DNA of 55,800 bases from Rhizosphaericola sp047606825 (lineage in GTDB: Bacteria; Bacteroidota; Bacteroidia; Chitinophagales; Chitinophagaceae): positions 1 to 55,800 of the forward strand of contig JASGDY010000120.1 of the NCBI GenBank assembly GCA_047606825.1, read 5' to 3'. Below are positions 7,568 through 15,913 of the stretch, in pieces. Numbering within the stretch: the stretch's first letter is position 1; each line of letters begins with the position of its first letter. Under the pieces are notes generated by a model, which was not told the origin of the DNA, did not search any database, and saw only the letters and a program-made list of their open reading frames with translations. The translations under genes and the position numbers were made by a program.

Positions 7568-7909
7568 ATGAAAGAATTTGCTTTAATTTTCAGACTGAAA
7601 GACATTGCCGACTTCAAACCATCGCCTGAACAAATGCAGGAAAGAATGAATTGGCTGGCAGGAATTGCCTCACAAAACAAGTTGGTGGACAAAGGTAACA
7701 CGCTTTTACCAATTCCGGGAAGTGCGAAAACCGTAAAACCCGACAACGTAGTAACGGACGGACCTTACACCGAAATCAAAGAATTTATCAGCGGTTACAT
7801 CGTTGTAAAAGCGGAAACTATTGATGAAGCCGTAGAAATGGCAAAAGGAAATCCGATTTTTAAAATTGGCGGAAATATTGAAGTGAGAGAAGTTTTGAAA
7901 CGTGACTAG
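7568..7909 (+). CDS. YCII-related/DGPF-domain protein
   Basis: 113 residues, a complete single-domain YCII/DGPF protein. The hallmark VTDGPYTEIKEFISGYIVV is present (residues ~58-76), after a MKEFALIFRL first strand and a MQERMNWLAGI helix. The exact biochemical role of this family is unknown. Proteins of this type are the standard genetic partners of ECF42 sigma factors, and the next gene, 122 bases downstream on the same strand, is one. The pair probably forms a transcription unit. It is AT-rich and follows attC-like element 4. Confidence 0.9.
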   Translation: MKEFALIFRLKDIADFKPSPEQMQERMNWLAGIASQNKLVDKGNTLLPIPGSAKTVKPDNVVTDGPYTEIKEFISGYIVVKAETIDEAVEMAKGNPIFKIGGNIEVREVLKRD

Positions 7910-8031
7910 CAAGCACCATTAAGAACTTAATGTGTCTTCATTTCTTAATGGTTGTTAAAATGTATAAATTAGAAGGAAATAATTATCAGAGGATTAAAAA
8001 AACATAAGACCTTAATAACCTTAAAGCCTTA

Positions 8032-9315
8032 ATGGTTAGAAAGATAATAGATAACGAACTTTTACCTCACTTATTCCGACAGGAATATACGAAAATGACG
8101 GCTGTTTTGTGCCGTCATTTCGGTTTGAAGCATATTGAGATTGCCGAAGATATTGCCAGCGACACATTTCTAAAAGCGTCTGAACATTGGGCAATCAACG
8201 GAATACCCGAAAATCCGACAGCATGGCTTTACGCAGTTGCCAAAAACAAAACCAAAGATTATTTCAAACACATTGCGGTTTTTGAAACGCAAATCAAAGA
8301 AGCCGTAAAACCGACCGAACCCGAAACCGAACAAAATTTTGAGTTCAGCAATCAAACCATTTCGGACAGTCAGTTGGCAATGATTTTTGCGGTCTGTAAT
8401 CCGACAAATTCAACCGAAAGCCAAATCTGTTTGGCACTTCAAATTCTTTGCGGTTTCAGCGTGGAAGAAATCGCCAACGCATTTTTGACAAAAACAGAAA
8501 CGATAAAAAAGCGGTTGTTACGAGCCAGGACAAATCTTCGTAACGACAATTTTCAAATCAGAATAGTAAGCGAAACGGAAATCAAATCACGGTTAGACTC
8601 CGTTTTGAAAACGTTGTATTTGCTGTTTAACGAAGGATATTTTTCCAAAACAAACAATCAGCAAATCCGAAAAGACTTTTGTTCGGAAGCCGTAAGACTA
8701 ACGCTAATCTTGACAGACAACGACTATACAAACACATCGCAAACAAACGCTTTGCTTGCATTGATGTGTTTTCAAAGTTCACGATTGGAAGCAAGAACAA
8801 ACGACAAAAGCGAAGCCGTCTTGTTTGACGAACAGGACAAAAGCCTGTGGGACAAAACGCTGATTGAAAAAGGAAATTATTATTTGGTCAACGCTTGTAA
8901 CGGCAACGAAGTTTCAAAATATCATTTGGAAGCAGGTATTGCGTATTGGCATACCACGCCGACCGCCCCAAACAAATGGCAACATATTTTACAACTTTAC
9001 AACCAGCTTATTCTTATTGAGTATTCGCCAATTACAGCATTGAACAGAATATTCGCTTTTGCCAAAATTTACGGACACGAGAACGCAATCTCCGAAGCCG
9101 AAAAACTAAAACTGACAGACAGTAATTATTATCACGAACTATTGGGTTACTTGTATGCCGACACAGACTTTGACAAAGCGATTCACCATTACGAACAAGC
9201 GATTGGATTAACAAAATCCAAGACAGAAAAACAAACGCTGACAAAAGAAATTGGACGGCTGAGCGAGAAAAAGATTTGGTTTTATACGATAATGAAATTC
9301 AATATAGGCCAATAA
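8032..9315 (+). CDS. ECF42-type RNA polymerase sigma factor with C-terminal extension
   Basis: 427 residues. The sigma-2 region is at ~15-85 (IAEDIASDTFLKASEHW, then NPTAWLYAVAKNKTKDYFK). The sigma-4 region is at ~115-175 (FSVEEIANAFLTKTETIKKRLLRAR). A long helical TPR-like C-terminal domain follows, with LYLLFNEGYFSK and ITALNRIFAFAKIYGHENAI. This architecture, plus the adjacent DGPF protein, defines group ECF42, which lacks a classical anti-sigma factor. The C-terminal part is thought to take over regulation. Odd point: the last ~11 codons, FYTIMKFNIGQ, lie in a 100-bp dispersed repeat (9282-9381). The native C-terminus may therefore have been replaced. Confidence 0.9.
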   Translation: MVRKIIDNELLPHLFRQEYTKMTAVLCRHFGLKHIEIAEDIASDTFLKASEHWAINGIPENPTAWLYAVAKNKTKDYFKHIAVFETQIKEAVKPTEPETEQNFEFSNQTISDSQLAMIFAVCNPTNSTESQICLALQILCGFSVEEIANAFLTKTETIKKRLLRARTNLRNDNFQIRIVSETEIKSRLDSVLKTLYLLFNEGYFSKTNNQQIRKDFCSEAVRLTLILTDNDYTNTSQTNALLALMCFQSSRLEARTNDKSEAVLFDEQDKSLWDKTLIEKGNYYLVNACNGNEVSKYHLEAGIAYWHTTPTAPNKWQHILQLYNQLILIEYSPITALNRIFAFAKIYGHENAISEAEKLKLTDSNYYHELLGYLYADTDFDKAIHHYEQAIGLTKSKTEKQTLTKEIGRLSEKKIWFYTIMKFNIGQ

Positions 9316-9381
9316 TTTTTATTACTCCGCTCTTCAGGATTTGTAATCCTGAAGCCGTATCTGCGGATTTGCAATCCGCAA
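9282..9381. repeat. 100-bp dispersed repeat, copy 1
   Basis: Nearly identical (only a few mismatches) to 55701-55800 at the right edge of the window. It starts TTATACGATAATGAAATTC inside the sigma-factor reading frame. It continues through ATTACTCCGCTCTTCAGG into two short hairpins. Confidence 0.85.
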
Positions 9382-9434
9382 ATAGCAGTGCATTGCAAAT
9401 GCACGGATAAGCGTTCGGGATTGCAAATCCCGAA
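9332..9434. repeat. cluster of four 3-nt-loop hairpins
   Basis: Hairpins at 9332-9354, 9362-9380, 9388-9404 and 9414-9434 have stems of 10, 8, 7 and 9 bp. Their loops are TGT, TGC, GCA and GCA. Each stem closes with ATT/AAT, but the outer stem sequences differ. They are spaced 7-9 bp apart and look REP-like. The remaining 9435-9779 holds no gene. Confidence 0.75.
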
Positions 9435-9596
9435 CAGCACAAATGGATTTTTGGTCTAAAATATAAATCAAAATCGTATTAAATCGCCTAACGAAGTCTT
9501 CGCCGTTAATTTGGACGAATTGGCGACCGTTGCATTTATTACTTGAATCCACCTTAGCTAATCAAAACGATGGGGAAAAGTATCAATTATAAATCC

Positions 9597-9683
9597 GAGA
9601 TTGCTTCGCTTGCATGACAGTCCTTGGCAGTCTGGAAAATCTCAAAAATTCAACGTCATTGTAAGCGAAGCCGGGCAATCTCG
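9597..9683. repeat. inverted pair of a GAGATTGC / GCAATCTC element
   Basis: GAGATTGCTTCGCTTGCATG at 9597 and GTCATTGTAAGCGAAGCC...GCAATCTC at 9655-9682 are approximate reverse complements. It looks like an interspersed Bacteroidota repeat in two inverted copies. No coding sequence. Confidence 0.45.
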
Positions 9684-9712
9684 TTGAACTCTCCAAAAAA
9701 CAAGTCTTCCCC

Positions 9713-9754
9713 AAAACAAAAACAACAGCCGATTCCTCAGAACCGGCTGTTGTT
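9713..9754 (-). terminator. Rho-independent terminator of rny
   Basis: An 11-bp perfect stem (AACAACAGCCG / CGGCTGTTGTT) is followed on the minus strand by a T-rich tract. It lies 26 bases after the rny stop. Confidence 0.75.
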
Positions 9755-9779
9755 TACTATTGAAACTTTTAACTATTCA

Positions 9780-11375
9780 CTATCGCGCTACATTCACGGC
9801 GCGCCTTTCGCGGATGACAGTAACTTTGATCTGACCAGGATAGGTCATTTCGGTCTGTATTTTCTGGGCGATTTCAAAGCTGAGCTTGTCGCTGTCGGAG
9901 TCGGTCACTTTTTCCGCTTCGACGATGACACGGAGTTCGCGGCCCGCCTGGATGGCATACGCTTTTTCCACGCCGTTGTAGTTCTGGGCAAGGTTTTCCA
10001 GGTCTTTGATACGCTGTATGTATTGCTGCATCATTTCACGCCTTGCACCCGGACGCGCACCGCTGATGGCATCGCAGGCCTGTACGATTGGGGAGATGAC
10101 ATACTGCATTTCCATCTCGTCATGGTGCGCACCTACGGCGTTGACGACGGCAGGGTTTTCACCGTATTTTTCGGTCAGTTTGGCACCGAGGAGCGCGTGG
10201 CTCAGTTCCGTTTCTTCGTCCGGCACTTTACCGATGTCATGCAAAAGACCTGCACGTTTTGCCAGTTTGGGGTTCAGTCCGAGTTCGGCAGCCATGATAC
10301 CGCAGAGGTTGGCGACTTCGCGGCTGTGCATCAACAGGTTCTGTCCGTAGGACGAGCGGAAACGCATCTTACCGACGAGGCGCACGAGTTCCTTGTGTAG
10401 GCCGTGGATGCCGAGTTCCATCACGGTACGTTCGCCGATTTCGGCGATTTGTTCTTCCAGTTGTCTGCGTGTTTTTTCCACAACCTCTTCGATACGCGCC
10501 GGGTGGATACGACCGTCGGTCACAAGACGTGTCAAGGACAGACGCGCGATTTCCCTTCTCAACGGGTCAAAAGACGACAGCACGATGGCTTCCGGCGTAT
10601 CGTCCACGATGAGGTCGACACCTGTTGCCGCTTCGATAGCACGGATGTTGCGCCCTTCGCGGCCAATGATTTGTCCTTTGATTTCGTCCGTTTCGAGGTT
10701 GAAAACCGTAACCGTGTTTTCGATAGTCTGTTCCGCGGCGGTGCGCTGGATGGACTGGATGATGATTTTTCGGGCTTCCTTGTTGGCCTTCAGTTTAGCA
10801 TCTTCAATGATTTCCTGTTGCAGCGAGATAGCCTGCGTCTGCGCCTCGTGCTTGAGGTTTTCGAGGAGTTGGGCCTTGGCCTCGTCGGCGGTGAGATTGG
10901 CGACTTTTTCCAGTTTTTTGATATGCTCTTCCTGGTGCTGGTCAAGCTCTACCTGCTTCTTTTTGTTGATTTCGACCTGACGTTCCAGTTCCTGTTTTAT
11001 CGCCAGGTTTTCCTTGGACTGCTTTTCGAGGTTGGCTTCTTTCAGTCCGATGGAAGCCTCTTTCTGTTTGATTCTGTTTTCGCCCTCGCTGATTTTACGG
11101 TTGCGGTTGTTGACGTCCTTGTCGTACTCGGACTTGAGCTGGACATATTTTTCCTTGGCTTCCAGTTCCCTTTCCTTTTTATAGGTGTCGGCTTTCAACT
11201 GGCCTTCCTTGATGATTAACTGAGCTTGTTGCTGCGCTTCCTCTATCTGTTTGGACGTATTTTTTGCAAAGATGAACTTGCCCGCCACAATACCTATTAT
11301 AACGCAAACAACAGCGGTGACTGTTGTGATGATCATGATTGTATATGTATTAAAACTTATTAAAAATGAATGCAT
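9780..11375 (-). CDS. rny: ribonuclease Y
   Basis: Endoribonuclease that starts mRNA decay while anchored to the inner membrane. Architecture in order: N-terminal transmembrane helix (VTAVVCVIIGIVAGKFIF); a long coiled coil rich in Lys/Glu/Gln (~35-200); a KH domain with the GxxG loop (GQIIGREGRNIRAIEAATGVD); and an HD domain with LLHDIGK and AVGAHHDEM metal ligands. The C-terminal RNase Y block (ISGARPGARREM, then the end INPG-like TYPGQIKVTVIRE) is complete. Length ~531 is typical. A GTG at 11390 and an ATG at 11336 are alternative starts; 11375 is the first ATG. It is monocistronic, with its own terminator at 9713-9754 and a divergent neighbour. Confidence 0.95.
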   Translation of the reverse strand: MHSFLISFNTYTIMIITTVTAVVCVIIGIVAGKFIFAKNTSKQIEEAQQQAQLIIKEGQLKADTYKKERELEAKEKYVQLKSEYDKDVNNRNRKISEGENRIKQKEASIGLKEANLEKQSKENLAIKQELERQVEINKKKQVELDQHQEEHIKKLEKVANLTADEAKAQLLENLKHEAQTQAISLQQEIIEDAKLKANKEARKIIIQSIQRTAAEQTIENTVTVFNLETDEIKGQIIGREGRNIRAIEAATGVDLIVDDTPEAIVLSSFDPLRREIARLSLTRLVTDGRIHPARIEEVVEKTRRQLEEQIAEIGERTVMELGIHGLHKELVRLVGKMRFRSSYGQNLLMHSREVANLCGIMAAELGLNPKLAKRAGLLHDIGKVPDEETELSHALLGAKLTEKYGENPAVVNAVGAHHDEMEMQYVISPIVQACDAISGARPGARREMMQQYIQRIKDLENLAQNYNGVEKAYAIQAGRELRVIVEAEKVTDSDSDKLSFEIAQKIQTEMTYPGQIKVTVIRERRAVNVAR

Positions 11376-11477
11376 TATCGCAGATTCCACTTACTGCACC
11401 CAAGCTGCGAAGATAATCAAAGCACGGGAAAAAAGCATTCATGTTAAGATAATGTTTCCAATAAAATCGAATTAAGG

Positions 11478-11485
11478 CAAACGTA
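11478..11485 (-). promoter_or_regulatory. candidate -7 box of rny (TACGTTTG)
   Basis: TACGTTTG on the minus strand fits TAnnTTTG and lies about 100 bases before the chosen rny start. No clear -33 TTG was seen. Confidence 0.35.
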
Positions 11486-11607
11486 AAAAGGTAAAAGTAA
11501 AAAACATCGCCTATTATCGGGGCGTCGAATAGGGAATATTAGACGCTTGAAAACACTGAAACGAATCATATTGCGTTACGTGTTTTTTACTTTTGCCTTT
11601 TTCCTTT

Positions 11608-11615
11608 TAACTTTG
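11608..11615 (+). promoter_or_regulatory. TAACTTTG motif before the S4 gene
   Basis: TAACTTTG ends 4 bases before the ATG at 11620. A second match, TACTTTTG at 11588-11595, is better placed for a leadered transcript. Either could be the -7 element. Confidence 0.35.
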
Positions 11616-11619
11616 AAAA

Positions 11620-12033
11620 ATGGCAGAAGAAGAAAAAATACGCATTGACAAATACCTTTGGGCCATCCGCCTGTTCAAGACACGCGCCCAAGCCGCCGAT
11701 GCCTGCGACAAGGGAAAAGTGAAAATACAGACACCGGCAATGGGCTTGCAATCCATCAAGGCATCCCGCAACATCCATATCGGCGACGAATATGAAGTCA
11801 AGACTGAGGCGCGCAAATGGGTCATCAAAGTGACCGGACTACTGTCCAAACGTGTCGGCTACCCCGATGCGGTCAAAAACTACCAAGACATCACGCCGCA
11901 GGAAGTGCTCGACCGTGCAAAATTTGAAGCAGCATCTTTCAACACGGGAAAACGCCTGTCCAAAATCGGCCACCCATCCAAACGTGACCGCCGCGACCTG
12001 GAAAGTTTTCTGGACGAAATGGGAGAAGCTTAA
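11620..12033 (+). CDS. RNA-binding S4 domain protein, Hsp15 (HslR)-like
   Basis: 137 residues. The S4 domain fills residues ~6-70: IRIDKYLWAIRLFKTRAQAA, then GKVKI, then IHIGDEYEV. It is followed by a basic tail (GKRLSKIGHPSKRDRRDLESF), the arrangement of Hsp15. In E. coli, Hsp15 binds stalled 50S subunits carrying nascent chains and helps recycle them. It is not a pseudouridine synthase, since no catalytic domain follows. It is a single gene between the divergent rny and the M1 peptidase. The ATG at 11620 is the only reasonable start. Confidence 0.9.
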   Translation: MAEEEKIRIDKYLWAIRLFKTRAQAADACDKGKVKIQTPAMGLQSIKASRNIHIGDEYEVKTEARKWVIKVTGLLSKRVGYPDAVKNYQDITPQEVLDRAKFEAASFNTGKRLSKIGHPSKRDRRDLESFLDEMGEA

Positions 12034-12079
12034 ATCGCAATCCCATTGACACTAATCTAGACAAAGCTACACAGTCCCG

Positions 12080-12170
12080 CATCTTGGCCTCCATCAGTTT
12101 TTGAGTCTTTGTCGTTTTTATCGCTAAGGATTTTATACGAAATTTTAAAACCAATTGTCCTGCAACCATT
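12080..12170 (-). other. short echo of the GH29 gene's 3' end
   Basis: On the minus strand this stretch encodes KTQKLMEAKM. This resembles KTEKLMDAKM, the C-terminus of the fucosidase at 14332, and about 35 bases are similar at the DNA level. The remaining 12034-12276 contains no gene. Confidence 0.4.
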
Positions 12171-12276
12171 ATTGCGCACGACCTGACCGAAAATATTTTA
12201 CTACATTAGCGGTGCAAAAATTTTTACCCCAGTTTCGGTTCCATTACTTAACTTATTTCAAAAAATAAAATCCTCA

Positions 12277-14244
12277 ATGAAAAAAATTTCTTTGTTCGCG
12301 TGTGTCATGCTATTCATAAGCTGCTATACACACAGCTATGCACAGGATTCGTCTGTCTACAACCAGCACGATTTATTCAATCCCGACTTTTTTACCCAAA
12401 ACGGAAACGAATATCGCAGTGCCGCCGGAACGCCAGGTCCGAAGTATTGGCAAAACAGTGCAAACTATCTCATCCATGCCACGCTTACAGAAGCGCCGGA
12501 CACGACGATTACCGGAGACGTGACCATTGATTATACCAACAACAGCCCGGACTCTTTGAAGTTCCTTTGGCTACAGGTAGACCAAAACCTATTCGATCCC
12601 CATTCGCGTGGCATTTCCACCATTACCATCCGCGGCGGCAGGTTCGACATGCACGGGTTCAAGCGCGGCGGCGAACAGATCAAATCTGTGTCCGTAACCT
12701 ACAAAGGCAAGTCTTATGCTATCAAACCCGTAATCACCGACACGCGTATGCAGTTGCGTCTACCTTTTGTGGTGAAGCCCGGCGGTGATAAAGTGACCGT
12801 AAAAGTGAACTTCTCTTTTGCCATTCCGGAATACGGCGCGGACAGAATGGGACGGTTATATACCCAAAACGGCGTGGTGTATCAGATTGCACAATGGTAT
12901 CCGCGTATGTGCGTCTACGACGACGTGATGGGCTGGAACACCTTACCGTATATGGGCGCGGGTGAGTTTTATTGCGAATACGGCAACTACGACTATTACA
13001 TTACGTTGCCTTCCGATATGATTGTCAACGGTTCTGGCGACTTGCAAAATCCGCAGGACGTGCTGACCTCCGAAGAAATAAACCGTCTGGGCAAGGCCAA
13101 AAAGAGCGACAGCACCGTATTTATCGTTTCACAGGACGAAATAGGAAAACCTTCCACCAGGCCGAAAACGTCAGGGACACTCACTTGGCATTACAAAATG
13201 AACAATACGCGCGATGTATCGTGGGCGGCATCCAAAGCTTTTATATGGGATGCGGCACGCATTAATTTTCCGTCGGGCAGAAAAGGTATTGCCATGGCGG
13301 CGTACCCGATAGAAAGTGTGGGTTATGAAGGCTACGGGAGGGCAACACAATATCTGAAACAAAGCATAGAGTTTTATTCAAAAACATATTTCGAATATCC
13401 ATGGAACAGTGCCTCCGCCGTGGCGGGCATCGCTTTGGGAATGGAATATCCGGGCATTGTTTTTTGCAGCTATAAAATCAAAAATGAAGACTTGTGGGGT
13501 GACATCACGCACGAGATAGGACACGACTGGTTCCCGATGATCGTGGGCTCCAACGAAAGAAGATATATGTGGCAGGACGAAGGCTTCAACACCTTCATCA
13601 ACGGATATGCCACCAAATGGTTCAACAACGGCGAGTATTACAATGAGAGACAAGAGAAAGGGATTGCTAATTATATGACCATGTCAATGGCAAGCCCGAA
13701 ATCGGAAGCGCTCATGCTGCCGCCGGATGCTACAAGCAATAAAACGCAGGGAGAATATTATTACAAAACCTCCTATGCCCTGAACGTATTGAGAAACATT
13801 GTGTTGGACACGGACAGGTTTGATTATGCGTTTAAAAACTATGTCGCTACCTGGGCGTTCAAGCATCCCCAGCCCGACGATTTTTTCCGTTTTATGAACA
13901 ATGCGACAGGCGAAGACCTAGGTTGGTTCTGGAAAGAATGGTTCTTTACCACGTATTCCTTAGACCAGGCGGTAAGCGACGTGAAATATGTCAATGACAA
14001 CGCTGCCAACGGTGCCTACATCACCATTGACAATCTGCAAAAAATGGCATTGCCCGTTATCATAAAAGTTACGGAACAAAACGGGGACTCTTCCGTTGTG
14101 AAGCTGCCGGTGGATATCTGGTCGCGTGGCGGAAAATGGACTTTTAAGTACGATTCAAAATCGCCTTTGAAATCCGTGGTAATCGATCCCGAAAGGGTGT
14201 TGCCCGACATAAAAAGAAACAACAATAGCTGGCAAGGCCAATAA
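12277..14244 (+). CDS. M1 family zinc aminopeptidase, secreted
   Basis: 655 residues with an N-terminal signal peptide (MKKISLFACVMLFISC ... SYAQ), so probably periplasmic or surface-attached. The beta-rich N-domain (~30-270) precedes a gluzincin catalytic domain. It has GMEYP near residue 386 (the GxMEN-type exopeptidase loop), the zinc site HEIGH at 412-416 and Glu435 in WQDEGFN. A C-terminal region with YKTSYALNVLRNIVL follows. The family removes N-terminal residues from peptides; the relaxed GMEYP loop is typical of the Bacteroidota branch, whose specificity is little known. It ends 3 bases before a strong bidirectional terminator and appears monocistronic. Confidence 0.92.
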   Translation: MKKISLFACVMLFISCYTHSYAQDSSVYNQHDLFNPDFFTQNGNEYRSAAGTPGPKYWQNSANYLIHATLTEAPDTTITGDVTIDYTNNSPDSLKFLWLQVDQNLFDPHSRGISTITIRGGRFDMHGFKRGGEQIKSVSVTYKGKSYAIKPVITDTRMQLRLPFVVKPGGDKVTVKVNFSFAIPEYGADRMGRLYTQNGVVYQIAQWYPRMCVYDDVMGWNTLPYMGAGEFYCEYGNYDYYITLPSDMIVNGSGDLQNPQDVLTSEEINRLGKAKKSDSTVFIVSQDEIGKPSTRPKTSGTLTWHYKMNNTRDVSWAASKAFIWDAARINFPSGRKGIAMAAYPIESVGYEGYGRATQYLKQSIEFYSKTYFEYPWNSASAVAGIALGMEYPGIVFCSYKIKNEDLWGDITHEIGHDWFPMIVGSNERRYMWQDEGFNTFINGYATKWFNNGEYYNERQEKGIANYMTMSMASPKSEALMLPPDATSNKTQGEYYYKTSYALNVLRNIVLDTDRFDYAFKNYVATWAFKHPQPDDFFRFMNNATGEDLGWFWKEWFFTTYSLDQAVSDVKYVNDNAANGAYITIDNLQKMALPVIIKVTEQNGDSSVVKLPVDIWSRGGKWTFKYDSKSPLKSVVIDPERVLPDIKRNNNSWQGQ

Positions 14245-14284
14245 AATAAAAGAAAGGGGATGCAGTGCATCCCCTTTCTTTTAT
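14245..14284. terminator. bidirectional terminator
   Basis: A 17-base palindromic arm AAAAGAAAGGGGATGCA and its complement, with A and T tracts on the two sides. It lies between the converging M1 peptidase and GH29 genes, so it can serve both strands. Confidence 0.8.
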
Positions 14285-14331
14285 TAAACGGCATTAGAAA
14301 ACAAAAAGCTACTCACTACGTGCATGCACGC

Positions 14332-15840
14332 TCACATCTTGGCATCCATCAGTTTTTCCGTTTTTGCCGTTCCTTTTCCCAAACCAATCCTGATGACAAA
14401 AGGTTTGTCGGACTGGAAGTTTTTTGGCAAAAGCATGTCATAATACGTATTGCTGTCGAGGTCAAGTCCGATGTCGCTTCTTTTGAGCGAGAGTGTTTGC
14501 GTGTTGGAAAGAATCGTGGCCGCAACAGGTATCTGCGTTGCTTTTTTGTCTATCGCGATACGCACAATATTGTTGACCGGACGGTTGAACACGGTCAGGA
14601 ACAACGCGCTGTCCTTTTGGGTAAAATAGCCATAGTTGGACAAAGGAACGGCAGCGTGTGTGACATCGTAAACCGCAGCGGCGTTGACATGCGTCCATTT
14701 GCCAATCGCTGCCATAATGCGGTCTTCCTCCGGACGGAAATCACCATTGGCATCGGGGCCGAAATTGACCACCAAGTTGCCGCCCATCGAACGGCAACGC
14801 ATCAGCATTTCAGTCAAGTCGTCCGCCGTTTTGGCGTAGATGCCTTTCCAGTCCTTCATGTATCCCCAACCGTTGGGCGGGATGGTCATCACGCAGTCCC
14901 AGTCGTGACCGATCAGCGATTCATAGTTTTTCGGGATTTTACGTTCCCAGCCCTGTTCGTAGTCGCCCAACAGGTCGCCGTTGCTGTCAAAATGCCTTTT
15001 GCCGTATTCGTCGTTGCGGAAACGGCTGCCGATAACCAGCCCGGGATGTTTTTGGCGTAGTTCCCTCTCCAGGTTATAGGTGAAATCCGCAGCGGAAACC
15101 CATCCTTTGTCCCAGGTGCCGTCAAACCAGAAGCCTTTGATCTGCGGGTAGTTTTGCAACAACTCGAGCAACTGGTTTCTGGTATATTGCAGGAACTTGT
15201 CGAAGCGTGCTTTTTCCTCCGGGGTTTTCGGCTCTCCGGGAACGTAGTTGGGATTGCTCCATTCCAATATGGAAAAATACAGGTACACGTCAATGCCCTC
15301 GGCGGTGTAGGCATCCACGACTTGCTTGACAATGTCTTTTTTGTAAGGCGTCTTGGAAATATTATAGTCCGAATACTTAGTCGGCCACAACGCAAAACCG
15401 TCGTGGTGCTTGGTCGTGAAAATCACGTATTTCGCGCCCATCTGTTTTGCCTGCCGCGCCCAGCGTCGCGCGTCGAAATCCTTTGGGTTGAATTGTTTGT
15501 ACAAGTTGTCGTAAATGTTCTTCCAGTCCTTGGGCGCAGTCGGTCCGCTCCAAGTACGAATCCATTCCGATGCGGCGGTACCTCCCCTCGCGCTCACGCC
15601 GTTCCACTCGTTGCCCGGAATCGCATAGATACCCCAATGGATAAACTGCCCCAAACCATATTGCCTGAAACGCTGCATGTCAACATCGGTGCGGTGCGCA
15701 GGTGTTACAGGCCCATATTTCAACGCAATTCTTTCCTTTGGTTTTTCCGGTGTCGCACCGAGCCAAGCCTGTGCGTTGGCGATGTCGGACAGACTGACCA
15801 ACGCTATGAACAATCCTGTTTTTAAAATATTTCGTTGCAT
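14332..15840 (-). CDS. alpha-L-fucosidase, GH29 family, secreted
   Basis: 502 residues, signal peptide MQRNILKTGLFIALVSLSDIANA. The GH29 catalytic barrel shows the family signatures YGLGQFIHWGIYAIPG, YVIFTTKHHDGFALW and GFWFDGTWD. The Asp of WFDG (~residue 239) is the expected nucleophile. A beta-sandwich C-domain follows (~370-500). It releases terminal alpha-L-fucose from glycans in the periplasm. It is the last gene of an eight-gene minus-strand run that starts at susC (27210); the gap to the GH2 gene is 73 bases. Higher GC than the genes from cysQ upstream. The missing downstream lacZ-type module or CBM is normal for this family. Confidence 0.93.
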   Translation of the reverse strand: MQRNILKTGLFIALVSLSDIANAQAWLGATPEKPKERIALKYGPVTPAHRTDVDMQRFRQYGLGQFIHWGIYAIPGNEWNGVSARGGTAASEWIRTWSGPTAPKDWKNIYDNLYKQFNPKDFDARRWARQAKQMGAKYVIFTTKHHDGFALWPTKYSDYNISKTPYKKDIVKQVVDAYTAEGIDVYLYFSILEWSNPNYVPGEPKTPEEKARFDKFLQYTRNQLLELLQNYPQIKGFWFDGTWDKGWVSAADFTYNLERELRQKHPGLVIGSRFRNDEYGKRHFDSNGDLLGDYEQGWERKIPKNYESLIGHDWDCVMTIPPNGWGYMKDWKGIYAKTADDLTEMLMRCRSMGGNLVVNFGPDANGDFRPEEDRIMAAIGKWTHVNAAAVYDVTHAAVPLSNYGYFTQKDSALFLTVFNRPVNNIVRIAIDKKATQIPVAATILSNTQTLSLKRSDIGLDLDSNTYYDMLLPKNFQSDKPFVIRIGLGKGTAKTEKLMDAKM

Positions 15841-15913
15841 GATAAATAAGGTAAAAGTAAAAATTTAGACGGCTCTTCGGAATCATCCGTAGGAAATTCC
15901 GAAGAGCAATGTC

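Noticed and set aside
9332..9434. CRISPR-like spacing of short repeats
   Set aside because: The repeats are different hairpins with 7-9 bp gaps, not identical direct repeats with unique spacers, and no cas gene is near.
10404..11219. 271-codon plus-strand frame
   Set aside because: Antisense to the rny coiled coil; repetitive Leu/Phe content comes from the Lys/Glu-rich strand.
14260..15060. 266-codon plus-strand frame
   Set aside because: Antisense to the GH29 gene, with no recognisable motif.
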